In this document: one piece after another, positions 22,367 to 34,311 of the stretch
Numbering within the stretch: position 1 is the first letter of the stretch
How the letters are laid out: every line of letters starts with the position of its first letter
Notes under the pieces: generated by a model
The model's input: the letters and a program-made list of their open reading frames with translations, nothing else
Told to the model about the DNA's origin: nothing
The model's database searches: none
DNA from: Viridothelium virens
Taxonomy: Eukaryota > Ascomycota > Dothideomycetes > Trypetheliales > Trypetheliaceae
DNA length: 64,000 bases
NCBI GenBank assembly: GCA_010094025.1
Contig: ML991806.1
Coordinates: forward strand, 186,001-250,000
Direction of reading: 5' to 3'
Position numbers and translations under genes: made by a program

Positions 22367-24272
22367 ATGGATCCGCAGACAATTCCTTTTACACCCCAGA
22401 GCGACCCTTGGCGCCTTCACAACGAGATGCTTCGCGTTCAACAAATCCAGCAAGATCACAACGAACGACTGTTGCGCTTGGAGCGACGCCAAGACGATGA
22501 CGCCCGGATGAAGTCTGTCTGGGGCTCAGCCTCATCATTTCCATCCGTCCTCAGTGGCACACCTCATCAGAGTGAGCAGTCTGGTAGAACTCCTTATGTA
22601 CCCAGCTGATCTGTTCAATCTAGCACCATTACATCATGCGCAAAGCGATGCGTTCAGTGGGTTTGATGACGAACAGAACATGATTGGAAGCCTCCATCTT
22701 GACGCCGAAACAGAACCTAGACGCGGTGGTGCGACCTCTCGTGCAAACAGTGTCCGATTCGATGAAAGCGCCAATCAAGGGCATTGGGCCCAAAACTCGC
22801 GAGCGTCAATTGATATCATTCCACGGACAGGTAGCGGACTTGGCGGGCTAGCACTGACGGAGAGGACTGCTTCATACAAATCAGAAGGCCGACAGAGCTC
22901 CGGGGGGCAGTCTGTCCACTCCGCCACATCCGGACGCGCAAACAGCCTTGGCTTGGATACTGGACTTAGCTTGGGACAGTCTGCGGCATCATACCCAGGA
23001 ACTCCCGGCCTTGCTCCAGGCCTTTTCATTCTAGGCACTGTTCCGTCGATCATACGATGTTGGCTCGATATGAATTTCAAGCACGAGAATCTGCTATATG
23101 CCGCGGTTTGCACGGGCTCCTTCAAGTCATTCTTGGACCTGCGGCTCGTCGAGCGACTAGGCTTCATGGGCCTTTTGAAAGAAGATGATGTGGGTAATCG
23201 TGTGATCAAACTTCCGATGTATTTGCCCGAAGCAATTGCACACCCCGCCTCTTCTCGTTCGAGTAGTCCGGCACCACAGCTGCCTACCGTGACCATCGAA
23301 TTCACTGTGGTCGACCGTGGTACGGACGAAGCTGATCGCAAAGCTATTCAAATCTTCATCGGCAGTGATACATTACGAACACATAATGCGGATATCCTGT
23401 TTTCGTCCAACCAAATTACGCTGTTTGACGACGACCACAGCAGACTCACGGTACCGCTCGTCAGGCCCGAGAATGATGCGACTTTCAAAAGCCTATACAT
23501 CACCAGCGGGGACCCTTCTCAACTTCGTGCAGTACAAAACCAGCAGCTATCGACATCGACTACAGTTGCGGAACCAGCAATGCAACCTTCCTTCCTCGCA
23601 TCGCCAACCACAGCCTCCTCGGTCCGTGACGCTTCACCTTCTGAGAAGACAAGGGGTTCGGCTTCATCAACGACTGGTACGGGTAGTCCCCGAATTGAAG
23701 AAGTGGACGCCGTCACCGAGGAAGATACACCAACGCCAAGCGCAGCTCATTCTGTGCCTGTTGAGCGGCCTTCATTGGGAATATTGACGGCTAAAGCAGT
23801 GGAGAAATCCACCGAGCCGACAAGCTCACTAGGCCCGACTCCCCCACGTTCTGGCTCTGGCACGTCACCCGGTATCTGGAGCAATTGGCGGCGTGAAGGT
23901 AGTGCGACAAACCAGATGGACTGGGCGAATGCAGGCAAGAACCCTAACGTCGCTTATCAGCGAAGGGACACCGGCATCAAAGTTCTCAAGCCTACAAAGC
24001 CTGCATCAAGGACATTCTCCGGCTCGTCTGCTACCCCTACGCCTTCTCCAGCAACCAGCCAGTCCCGATTCTTTGATGAAGGTAGGAGACGGAGTAATGC
24101 GGCAGGAATGGAATCGAATGGACCTCAGCCTCGACGTATGGGCTCTGCAGAGGGAAAGAGTGAGAGCGTCTTGAAAGAGAATCCAGCCTCTTCTACAAAC
24201 AAGCCGCGCTCCTCAAACCCGGTGGGCACAGCCTCAGCGTTCTCTTGGTTGAACTCGGGACAGTCGAAGTGA
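22367..24272 (+). CDS. Conserved fungal protein of unknown function
   Basis: Exons 22367-22571 and 22624-24272 give 617 residues; the 52-base intron runs GTGAGC..TCTAG. The N-terminus (MDPQTIPFTPQSDPWRLHNE) leads into a predicted coiled coil (VQQIQQDHNERLLRLERRQ). Next comes a Ser/Thr-rich linker. A globular middle part follows at about residues 220-400: GLFILGTVPSIIRCWLD, ENLLYAAVCTGSFKSFLDLR and a beta-rich stretch. The last 200 residues are Ser/Pro/Thr-rich and probably disordered. From memory, relatives are common in Pezizomycotina, and some carry the label ubiquitin hydrolase 19. I see no USP Cys or His box here, so that label is not supported by this sequence. It lies directly upstream of a true USP gene on the same strand, which may have helped the label spread. 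Confidence 0.75.
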
Positions 24273-24837
24273 CAGTCTCAAGGTCTGAGTAAGACTTAGA
24301 CAGTACAGCTCACTTTCGTGGCCGAATCTTCAGTACTGTGTCATGGGAAGGAAGGATTGTATCCCGTGGTTCTGGGATTACTAGCGTGGAATCAGTACCT
24401 AGTGTCCTTCATCTTCGGCGTTCTCGCCTAATTATCTGCAACCGCAGCATGTAAGCTAGCGAAGCCATATAAGGCACACCCGCAATAGAGCATTTTGTAG
24501 CACGCTTCGTTCCTGCACTGTAGAAATTAGTAAAAAGGGAATGCGTTTTCGTAAGCCACGTACGGGTCACTTCAAGACAAAATATTTTCGTGCCCGGCAG
24601 GTCGGAGCGCAGGCAGCCAAGCTTCGTGTTTACCTGCCTGAGTGGCGTCGATCCCTTCGCGAGATAGCCTTGTTCGAGGCTAGGGCAAACCCGTCAAGCG
24701 CTTGTTCAACGTTACAACATCCCGGCTTCTACAAAAATCTTAGACATGGGCTGTTCTTGTCCGATGCTTTGAGATAATCCGAGCTGTAGGTCGAGCTTCA
24801 CGCCCTTTTCTCCGGTGACCTCCGCCGTGTCCTGCAG
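24273..24837. other. Intergenic, about 565 bases
   Basis: Between the unknown gene and the USP gene. It may contain the start codon and first exon of the USP gene, which I could not place. Confidence 0.4.
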
Positions 24838-27800
24838 CAGGATACCACACTATCTTTCCCCGAGCTGCCCACAAGCGTGAGCAGCTCCCCTCCATCACGG
24901 CTTCCTACAAGAAAAGAAAGCTTGCACCTGAAGAAGGAAACCTCGATACACATGGGCAGAGTGACGCGGTCTCTCATTCTGTCTCGGACGACGTGAACAA
25001 TCAGCTCTCACACACTTCCTCTACCGCTATTTCCACGACGCCAAATAGTCAGCGATCCACGCAATCGCCACAACGATATATCCCACCTCATCTCCAGGAC
25101 GAAGTCTCTGAGAGCGCGTTGACTTCAAACAACTCGCGCTTGGGCAGCACTTCCACTACTGGAAGCTCTCCCACTGACGCATACGCAAACTTGACATTGG
25201 GCAGTGACCCCCCAACCACGATGGGGAGCTCTGGTATGCTAGAAGAGCAGGACACATCTCAAGAAAATTCGAGTGCGTCGCCTACAACACCGAAACAAGT
25301 CCGAACATCCGCTGCGGATCTCGCTCGGCCAGCACATCTACGGTCATCTTCACCTGCAAAGCGTTCCGCGGCATCTCTTGACGATCATGGAACAAAGAAC
25401 GAGGACATCATGGACATTGATAGATCATCAACACTTCAAAACTCTTTCAAAACCGTAGATGCTGCTAGGGGTGCTGGAAGCAAGTACGGCAGAGCAGAGG
25501 ATACCTCGGCTGGGTATGATCGGGCGGTGTCTGTGGACATGCTTCGGGAAACACAATCAGACTCGCAGGGAGCTGCGAGTACAGAGACTGAGGAGGCATC
25601 AAGTTCAAAGCAGGCCTCTGGCACACCCATCATAGCCCCAGGTACTGCACTGCAAAAGGCTGTCGATCAGGATGCCGAGACTCCACAAGAAGCGCAGACT
25701 AATACATTCACAGCACCTTCCCTCGATGAACAGGTCACGCGAATCCATACGTTATACAATCAGCTTGAAGAAAAAGAAGGTGTCAAGGGGTTTGTTCTCT
25801 CAGGCGCTTGGTACAATCGCGTAGTGGCCAAGACATCCGAGGGTCAGATGTCTGGCGACTACAGCAAGGCTGATATGGAGGCTGAAATTGGACCTGTGGA
25901 TAATTCCGACCTTGTCCCAGAGTGTTAGTCATCACCTTGTCCCGCTGATTTACTTGGAATTAGGCACAAGAAGCATCTGTGTACTAACTTAGTAAGTAGT
26001 CGCTACGCAACACGATATCAAAGACGAACGAGGCGAAAAATTCGTACCATTGAAACCAGGACTCCTAACACACCACGACCTGGAAATCATCCCCGAAAAT
26101 GCATGGCAACAAATCGTGCAATGGCATGGCCTTGCTCCTAACTCTCCGGTCATCATTCGCTATCTGCACGATACCGTACCACAAGGATCGGTCTCTCATA
26201 ACTTCATGTTTGAGCTTTATCCTCCCATCATCACTATTCGAAAGCTCGGTAGCGACACTGAAAGTTTTGCAGGCCTCCGGGAGCCTGCCCGAAATGCACC
26301 TATCATTGTAGCCTCTCAGAATGAACGTGTTCAAAGCTTCCTGGCTCGAGCTAAGGCCGCTGCACAAGTGGAAATGAAGACCAAAGTCCAAGTCTGGCGA
26401 CAGATTGAGTCCACTGGCACGGGCACTGTCGACGTCTCCAACGGCCAGGCTGGTATGCTTACCCCAGCCTCCTCGCGTAACAATTCGCCAGCGCCTGGAC
26501 CCTCGGTTCCTGCCGTACCCAAAATGCTTATTGACCCACCTACGTTCTCAAACATGGTGGAGGGTTCCGAGCGTGAGATGGTCGACATCCAGGACCAGAC
26601 AATGAACGAGAAATACAATGGTCACGTCCAACTTGATACAGTTGGTCTCGGTGTTAGCCAGACGCTCATCATCGAAGAGCAGATTGGTGGACCGGCAGGC
26701 GGAGAATTTGTTTCTGATGCCTCTAGGAACAGGTACAAAAAGAATGGTGTAGCCAACAAAACGAAATCCAACAGCGCACTTTCAAATTCCAGAGTCAAAG
26801 GCACGGAGAGCGGTAGGACCAGTCCAGCACCTGCACCACCTCTTACACGAGGTAGAGCGAGAAGATCTGGAAGGACACGAGGCACTATTGGTCTGGTAAA
26901 TCTCGGGAATACATGCTACATGAATTCTGCCCTGCAATGTGTGCGGAGCATCGAGGAGCTCAGCATGTATTTCCTAGCTGAGAAATTTAAAGAGGAGCTG
27001 AATGTAAACAATCCCTTGGGCCACAGAGGAGAAATCGCGAAGACATATTCCGCTTTCGTCCATTCGATATATGGTGAAAGTGCTAGCGCTTTCACTCCAC
27101 GCACCCTCAAGAGTACGATCGGACGCTGCCAGCCACTGTTCTCTGGATATGGCCAACAAGATTCTCAGGAGTTCCTGAGCTTCTTACTGGATGCGATTCA
27201 TGAAGACTTGAATCGGATACACAAGAAACCGTATATGGAAAACCCAGAGTCTGACGACAAGACAGTTAATGACCCTGAAGCAGTCAAGGCTCTTGGAGAG
27301 AAGTTCAGAGAAAACCATCACGCTCGGAACGACTCAGTTGTAATGGACCTCTTCAGTGGCTTCTATAAGAATACCATGGTATGCCCGGAATGCGATAAAG
27401 TCAGCATTACATTCGACCCTTACTCCCTCTTGACACTGCAATTGCCGGTCCAAAGTTCATGGCAGCATACTATCATCTTCGCACCTCTACAGGGGCAGCT
27501 TGTCAAAATACAAGTTGATGTCGATAAAAACAGCACGATTAGGACCTTGAAAGAGTATGTTGTGAAGAAAATCCCTGGACTGGACCCTAAGAAGTGTGTA
27601 GTCGCAGAGACATACAATAAGAAATTTTTCAAGAGCTTTGATGACGACAGAGCTGCTGTGGAGTCGATTCAAACCAACGATGTAATAGTGGTCTACGAGC
27701 TTGATGATGTTCCCACCAATTTCCCACCTCCGGAATCGAAGCGGAAGAAGCCGTATGTTAATTACTCTTACAACAGTCCATCGTCTGATGAGGAGGTCAA

Positions 27801-30258
27801 TGACGATTCTCCACTTGCAGACAGAATGCTGGTGCCCCTATTTCACCGCCTCCCATCGGCCAATAATTCGCGCTACCCTGGAAAGTCAATGTGTCAGTGG
27901 CCGTCATTTGTACTGCTCACTCGTGAGGAGGCCAAAGACTATGATGAGATTCTTCGGAAAGTCCTTGCCAAGGTCGCTACCATGACAACGAGACAAATCT
28001 TGGCTGAAGATGAAGATGGATTCGGCACTGTATCGACATCAAATTCTGGCTCAGAAGCAGTCTTAACCACAGACGAGGATGCGTCATCGATGGGTGGACA
28101 AAAGGTCAAGGATCAGTCGGTGGCTTCGGAAGATAGCATGGTCGATGTCTCTATGACAGACGACGCTGGCACTCAGAACCCATCAGCAGCAAACTCAGAC
28201 CCGGCCACGGACGGCGCCGAAAGTCAGAAACAATCACTTCCTAGCCTTCTCCAACCTGGCACCTTCATCCCAGTCCACCTCCAAACCCTCTTCGACATGA
28301 AGTATTTCCGATCCGGCTCCGATCTTGTCCCAACCGGCTGGAACTCGCTCAACGATAACAAAGATTACCCCACCGTCTTTTCCCGCATCCCCAAGCGCAG
28401 CCCGCGCCGCTCCTCCATCCAATCCAACCGCAGCGCCCGCTCCAACCGCTCTTCCGCCACCTCCACCGGCTCCTCCGACATCGACAACACCATCCCCTCC
28501 GCCAACACCTCGATGTCGCACCCCGGCTACCCGCAAGACCCCGGCTCCGACAGCGAAGACCTCCCCTCCGACCGCACGATGCTGTCCCAGCGCCGGTTCC
28601 GCGCCGGCCCCAAGAAGCGCGGCGGCGGCGGCAAACTCAAAGTCTACGGCGCCAACAAGGGCAAGCGCGCCGCAACGCAGTACCACTCCGGCGCCTTCGA
28701 CGGTGCCGCCGACGGCGACATCGACGACGCGGAAAACGACGCCAGCAACAACGGCCAGGGCAGCGACATGCTGATCAAGCCGCACGAAGGGCTCGTGCTC
28801 GACTGGAACCCCGACGCGTACGAGGGCCTCTTCGCGGGCGCAACCGCCGACGAGCTGCGTGGGGCGGCGACGTGGGAGACGATGCCGACGCTGGCGGATG
28901 CGGGGCTGGAGGCGGCGCGGGCGAAGCGGGCGGCGCGGCGGAAGCACGGGGTTGGGCTCGAGGAGTGCTTTGCGGAGACGGCGCGGTCGGAGATCCTGTC
29001 GGAGGAGAACGCGTGGTATTGTAATCGGTGTAAGGAGCTGCGGCTGGCGAGCAAGACGCTGGAGGTGTGGACGGTGCCGGATGTGCTGGTGTTGCATCTG
29101 AAGCGGTTTAGTGCGCACCGCGGGTTTCGGGATAAGGTGGATGTGCTGGTGGATTTCCCGATTGAGGGGTTGGATTTGAGTGGGAGGGTGGGCTTGCCGG
29201 AGGGGAAGGATTTGGTGTATGATTTGTTTGCGGTGGATAATCATTATGGGGGTTTGGGTGGGGGCCATTATACGGCGTTTGCGCAGAACTTTTATGACAA
29301 GAAGTGGTACGAGTACAACGGTGAGTTTGGGGCTCCTTGACCCCTCCCCTTTCCTACTCAGCTAGACGCGTCCCCTGACTAATACGCAACAGACTCTATC
29401 GTCTCCCAATGCACCAACCCTCAATCCGTCGTCACCACCGCCGCTTACCTCCTCTTCTACCGCCGCCGCTCCTCCACCCCCCTCGGCGACTCCTTCCTCC
29501 GCGACCTCGTCCTCTCCCTCCGCAACGCCGACTCCGACGAGTCCGACAACCCCACCGCCACCACCGGCTCTCGAACCGCGTCTCCGGCAACGGCGGCGGC
29601 GGGGGACGGTCGGCGTCTCGGCTCCGCTGGCCTCGCTGGAGCTGGAGTCGAGACAGCAGTCGCGCACGGGACGATGATCCGGCAGACCGAAGCAGCCGGA
29701 GCCGGTCTACGGGGTGGGTGGATTGGATCGGGTGGAAATGGCGGGGTGGCGGGCGCTGGGCGGAGGGCTGAGCGCGCGCCGTGGCTGGATGATGAGGACG
29801 AGCAGGAGGATGAGGGAGTCAAGATGGGAGATGATGAGGAGGGGGAGGAAGTGAATCTGCATGGACTCCCTACGTACGGGCCTGCGACGCCGGGCAATTA
29901 CAACATTGCGGCTCCGGTCTGGGACTTCTCTAGTTTGGCGCCGACGGGGGTGATGGCTGGTGTTGAGGATGATGGCGTGGCAGATGTGGATGCGGATGTG
30001 GAGGGTGATGCTGCGAGTGATCAGGTGGCTGCGGGGAGTGCGCTTGGAGAAGAGCTGGGGAATCGAATGCTTGAGGATTTTGGGGATGAGCCGGTGCACC
30101 CGGGGTTCGGAACGCCGGTACAGAGGGACACCGATGAGGAGATGCTCGATACGCCTGGTTTGGAGAGCGGGATCATGAGAGTCCGCGCTCCAAGCGAGGG
30201 GGTGGAGGATGCGCCGGTGGCTGAGGTGAAGTTGGATGAGAGGACAAGTCGGGATTGA
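24838..30258 (+). CDS. Ubiquitin carboxyl-terminal hydrolase, DUSP-USP type (Ubp12/USP4-15 like)
   Basis: Cysteine protease that removes ubiquitin from proteins. Exons are about 24838-25923, 25997 or 26000-29320, and 29393-30258. The first 300 residues are low-complexity. A DUSP-like region (VKGFVLSGAWYNRV ... WQQIVQWHG ... FELYPPIITI) spans the first intron. The catalytic core starts with TIGLVNLGNTCYMNSALQC at about 26886 (nucleophile Cys in the NTC motif), followed by GYGQQDSQEFLSFLLD. A ubiquitin-like insert and a long Ser-rich insert follow. CNRCKE belongs to the zinc ribbon. The His box is GLGGGHYTAFAQN, and YEYND is completed across the last intron. The C-terminus is acidic. The start codon is unresolved: the frame is open to 24808 but its first Met is at 25221, so an upstream exon is likely. 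Codon use changes sharply at about 28860 and again after the last intron. Confidence 0.88.
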
Positions 30259-30939
30259 GGGTGCCGGATGGGGAGGAGATGAGAGATTTGCATTTTTAAT
30301 GGGAGAAAGTAGATTGTTGGCCGGGTGTGAACGGAAGTTTGGAACTGAGGCATGGGTCATGGATGTGGGCATCTTTGCATTCTTCGATAGACACTCTAGC
30401 ATTGCATTGCTGGCCTACTTGTTTTGGAGGATTTTATAAGTTCCTACGGTAGAGATCGTAGAAGTACGATGCAGAATATTCCGGCGATACTGGAACATGT
30501 TATTTGATAACATGTTGAAATGTTCCTACGGAGCTTGTAATGTTATCGAAACCCACTGCTAGTTAAGGCATACTCTAAATAGGGCGGGGACGGTACACGA
30601 GTCATGGTGAAGGAGCAGAGAATGGCAGGAACCCACAGAGTTGACTAAGCACGGATATGGCCGAGCCTACTGCCCATAACTAGCGGTGACTAGCTTCAGC
30701 TTCAAATCTAAAACCAACATCTCTTCCTCCAGACACCCCACCAGGCGTTTACAGAGACGTTGTTCATGCGTCGTTCTGAGCCGTGTCATCATTGCTTCTC
30801 TTTTGTGCGGTCATGATCCGAACTTCCCCGGATCCCATCAAGAATACCGACCAACGCCGGGTCAAGTTTTCAAATTCCGATGATAGCTGATTATTCACGG
30901 TGTGATCTCCTTCTCATTGAAGCTTCTCTTCCCGCCCTG
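30259..30939. other. Intergenic, about 680 bases
   Basis: 3' flank of the USP gene. It contains the hairpin listed next and a direct repeat GTTCCTACGG at about 30439 and 30521. No gene recognised. Confidence 0.45.
30494..30516. repeat. Perfect 10-base inverted repeat (hairpin)
   Basis: Arms AACATGTTAT and ATAACATGTT with a 3-base spacer TTG, 236 bases after the USP stop codon. It may be an RNA 3'-end structure or a repeat relic; function unknown. Confidence 0.5.
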
Positions 30940-31726
30940 CGAGATTGTCGTCCGCTCTCCTACCATTAAGCGAAAATTGTGCAGCCTCAGGCAATCCATG
31001 AATTCCTCCTGCGAACTCATCGTCACGACTACGATCTCCGATTGTGGACAACAGTTCAGGCAGATCAGATTCCGAGTCATCGAGTACTTTTACCCAAGGT
31101 GGAGTAGTGTTTCTTCCAGAGTGTCATGTCGGTTTCTCGTGATTGGCGACAGAACATTATATGCAGATATCGCAACGCCTTTTTGCATGAGAATGGCAGG
31201 AGGTCCCCATTTCGTAAGTATGGATGATGCTCGGTTAGGTTTATGCCGGGTCAGGCAGCTGCAGCTGCCGGCGTCGCTTGAAAGTGAGGTACAATGTAGT
31301 CGCAGACACGGATAGAGCAAGTCTTGCTGTTGGTTTTGTTGCATCCCATCATCCTCCAGACAGCCTGCAGGTCTGTGTCAGACTTCATCCAGTATGGAGA
31401 GTGGAGAAGAAGTCTGCCTTTGGTCAAACGTCGGAGCAAAGGAATTCCCCTTATGGTAACACAAACGAATCCACAAATTCGAGCTGCAGCTTTGCCAAGC
31501 TCGCGTTGATGGGACCGTGGAGATCATCGCTGCATTCATGGTCGCACGTGGTCATCCCGAGGATGTCTTCCCTGAGCCATGCCGCTCTCGTTAACAACAG
31601 CGCCGACTTGAAGCTCCGTGTAGTACATGCGAGCGGTTCCGAGATGACGGTAGCCAGTCGGAGAGCCGTCTTAAAGGCCTCGACTGGCCCCCATTCAAGC
31701 TGATCTGGGCTCTCTCTCCTGGTCAT
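30940..31726 (-). pseudogene. Decayed aldo-keto reductase gene
   Basis: Read on the minus strand, pieces of an aldo-keto reductase follow each other in family order but in different frames. They are VEAFKTALRL and MYYTELQVGAVVNESGMAQ (region of the catalytic Asp/Tyr), INASLAKLQLEFVD, LLLHSPYWMKSDTDLQAVWR, IRVCDYIVPHFQAT, EHHPYLRNGDLLPF, KGVAISAYNVLSPITR, and PQSEIVVVTMSSQEE near the C-terminus. At least four frame changes and several stops separate them, and one gap may be a former intron. No start or intact catalytic domain can be assembled. The order and spacing fit an enzyme of about 290-310 residues (NADPH-dependent carbonyl reduction). The + strand frame at 31278-31703 is an antisense shadow. 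Confidence in the family is good; the boundaries are approximate. Confidence 0.75.
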
Positions 31727-33921
31727 GGCGGTGCTATAGCCGAAGGCTAGCTACTAGCATCTGTACGTCCGTAGGAAGTACTTGGGCCGAGAATTTTAGC
31801 TACACCCTCGGCATCAAGTTCCCGTCGTTGAGCCTGACGCTCATTCGATCTTCGTCTGCCATCTCATTAATTAATGACTGATTCGGGCATCGAGGCACGA
31901 GTTTCGACAAAAAAGCGGATGCTCGCTTTCATGAAAGTGGTTCTTTGATGGTCACCGATGGACCTCGCATATCGGTCCGTGGTGCGGTCCGAGTAAGGTT
32001 GCCTGTCCTGATGATCTCATCGAGCTTGTTGAAGGTAGTAGCAAACAGCTTGTCTCATTGCATTCTTTTCTTTTCTTTTTTTCTTTTCCTTTTGTTCGGC
32101 ATATATTCGGCCTTCTCTAAAAGCCTTAAATTGGCGTCACAAAAACGTGGAAGCGCGTGTCGAGCTACGCTACGATCATGTTGTTCATCTAGCTCAATTT
32201 TCCGCCGAGAACAGTCGTGACAGCTCGCATGTCAATCCACTTACCTTTTGCTTCATGGTTATCTTGCACAAGAAAGAGATATCGGAGATTACGACTGTAA
32301 TATTCAAGACCACATTATTGCTCCCAGTGGTTGTTTGCAGACGTCGGATCTTGGCTCGAAACATAATGTCCATGACGTGGTCGCGACCAAGTTTCTCCTT
32401 TTCTGTCGCCAATCTCTTTCCTGCATTGGCGCTGCAGCTTTTCCAAATAACGTCTGCACAGCATGAGCCTCCACAAGGTGTTTGGAATATTTTGTGAGGC
32501 TGAGAGTACGAAACGCCGAGATGCGAAGCGAGTCAATCATTGGCTGTGCCCCCCGCTCGCAAATCTAGATCTTGGCAATAATCACGGGGGCCCCAAGTCC
32601 CTGCGACCGCAGAGGCAACGAATGAAATTGAATTTGATCAAGGCAACGCCAATAGCAATGGCGTCTCTTACTACCACGTTCTGCAAACTCTGCAGCCAGC
32701 TCAAGTCTCTCGTACATAAGTACCTAGCTATCGGTTTTTACAAATCGCTGCATGTTCTAACCTTATTCCCCTTCCTAGCACGATGCCGGCCGACATGGAT
32801 AAGCGACACGGATAAGCGACACAGGTAAGCGGCACGAGCGAGCTGGAACTTGGGACGGGTCGTGCTTTGGCGGAAAGACTCTCAGGTTGTTACTCGCCTC
32901 GTCAAATGAGGTCGATTTCAGAAAGGCTTGTGCTGGAGCATACGCAATAAGTGGTGCCAATCGATTATGACAAAAACAAAAGTACCAAAGGACGATTAGG
33001 GCGAGTTATACGGAAACAGACAATCATGCAACGGCTGCAGGCAGCCACGGATGCTGAGCCGTTGAACCGTTAAGCCGTTGCCGTCCTGGAATGCATTACA
33101 CGGGGTGACGGGCTTTCCGACAGGCCTGTGGGCCCCGCAAAAGTTTGCGCATCCCACAGGACTCCGGGTCTCTGTAGGCTGATTCGTCCATTCAAACGAC
33201 TTGTATTACGGGAGGAAGCAACGCCTACAGATCTGACATATGCAGACCGGTCTCAGCCCTGCATCCTTTGGGACATAATATGCCGCATGTGGCGTGCATT
33301 AGCGAGAACGTCTTGATAGCTTTTCTGGCGCTGCGGACTCGCCAGGCTTGGTATGTATCTGTAATTGTATCCAGCCCACTTCCTCCATCACCAAAGATAA
33401 GTTTCCTCCAGTCCATTTACGATCCCTCATTCGACGGCGTTGAAGTGCCACGGATCGGGCTTGCAGATAAACCCAGCAGCAAGCCCTTAAGGCGCCCACG
33501 ATTGTCTAATCTGAGCTTCATCGTTTTTGCAATGTGATGCAGGCCTTCGCTTGGGATGTCCGTATGGTTGGAACCCAACGTGTGACCGGTAAAACGGCGT
33601 GGTGATAGGGGCTAGGTCACTGAAAGATGCTATGGTGGCACGCGCTCCTACAGCTCAGCTTCTCGAGCAAAAAAAAGCTGTATCGGGGGCTTCTTGTTGT
33701 TGTCTTGACGCAATCTTCGGCCGTAGGTCTTAGATACTAAAGAATAGCAACACCCTCTTCTCTTGAAAAATATGTTCAGAGGTCCCATTTCAAGATTGCT
33801 TCCACGATTCCCGTCTTGTAAGGTCGAGTCCCTCTCCTGGTCTTATTCTGGACAGTCATTATTCGTACTCTCTTGATGTGGCGTCGGTTCCACGTAACCA
33901 CACTGTAGAAGAACCGCGGCC
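31727..33921. other. Intergenic, 2.2 kb
   Basis: No gene recognised on either strand despite several short frames. It contains a pyrimidine tract at about 32063-32093 (CTTTT units) and the short tandem repeat at 32797-32837. Another decayed gene could be hidden here but I could not match one. Confidence 0.4.
32797..32837 (+). repeat. Short tandem repeat, about 3 x 14 bases
   Basis: Three imperfect copies of a GGATAAGCGACAC-like unit in a row; the last reads GGTAAGCGGCAC. No known role. Confidence 0.5.
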
Positions 33922-34311
33922 ATGGGGGAGAATTCGTACGTGCTCTTTCTTTCCATCTTCTCAACCCCGGTGCTCTTTCTCCCTTAGTTGATCCGCCGAT
34001 CGTCAGGAACGACGAATCATTAATGCTGTTATAGGAACGAGCCTCCAAAACCGTCGCACGTCGTTGACCAGGACGCTTTCCCAGCCTCTATATTATCGGA
34101 CCGCGGCGAGCGCAGGGTCGAAGATCAATGTCAAGTGGCGGCATATCTGCGCGAATACAATGCTGCCGAAGCTCTGGCCGCTGGGTGTCCGCAAAGCCAG
34201 GAGATTCAAGCACAGAGACGAAAGGAGAATGTGGAGTCTCTCCTGAAGGCGATGAAGAAAGGCATCTTCGACACTGAGGCCGCGCACACAGAGCGCCAGA
34301 AGTCCGAATGA
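33922..34311 (+). CDS. Small two-exon gene, 96-residue protein of unknown function
   Basis: Too short and spliced to appear as one open frame. Exon 1 is 33922-33935 (MGEN plus two bases), the intron is 33936-34034 (99 bases, GTACGT..TATAG), and exon 2 is 34035-34311. The join is in frame and gives 96 residues. The product is hydrophilic. It starts NEPPKPSHVVDQDAF after the splice and has two cysteines (EDQCQV and AAGCPQ). It then forms a charged helix (IQAQRRKENVESLLKAMKKG) and ends RQKSE. Composition and the helix look like real protein rather than noise. I do not recognise a family. It sits between two decayed genes, so it could be a surviving accessory gene or a relic exon. The exon model is inferred. 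Confidence 0.5.

Noticed and set aside
28234-29268. 344-codon open frame on the minus strand
   Set aside because: It is antisense to the USP catalytic region. The Pro/Arg/Gln-rich translation and the extreme GC content explain the long frame.
29707-30402. 231-codon frame on the minus strand
   Set aside because: Shadow of the USP C-terminus and its 3' flank, with low-complexity His/Pro/Arg content.
31278-31703. 141-codon frame on the plus strand
   Set aside because: Antisense to the collinear aldo-keto reductase blocks, with no recognisable family.
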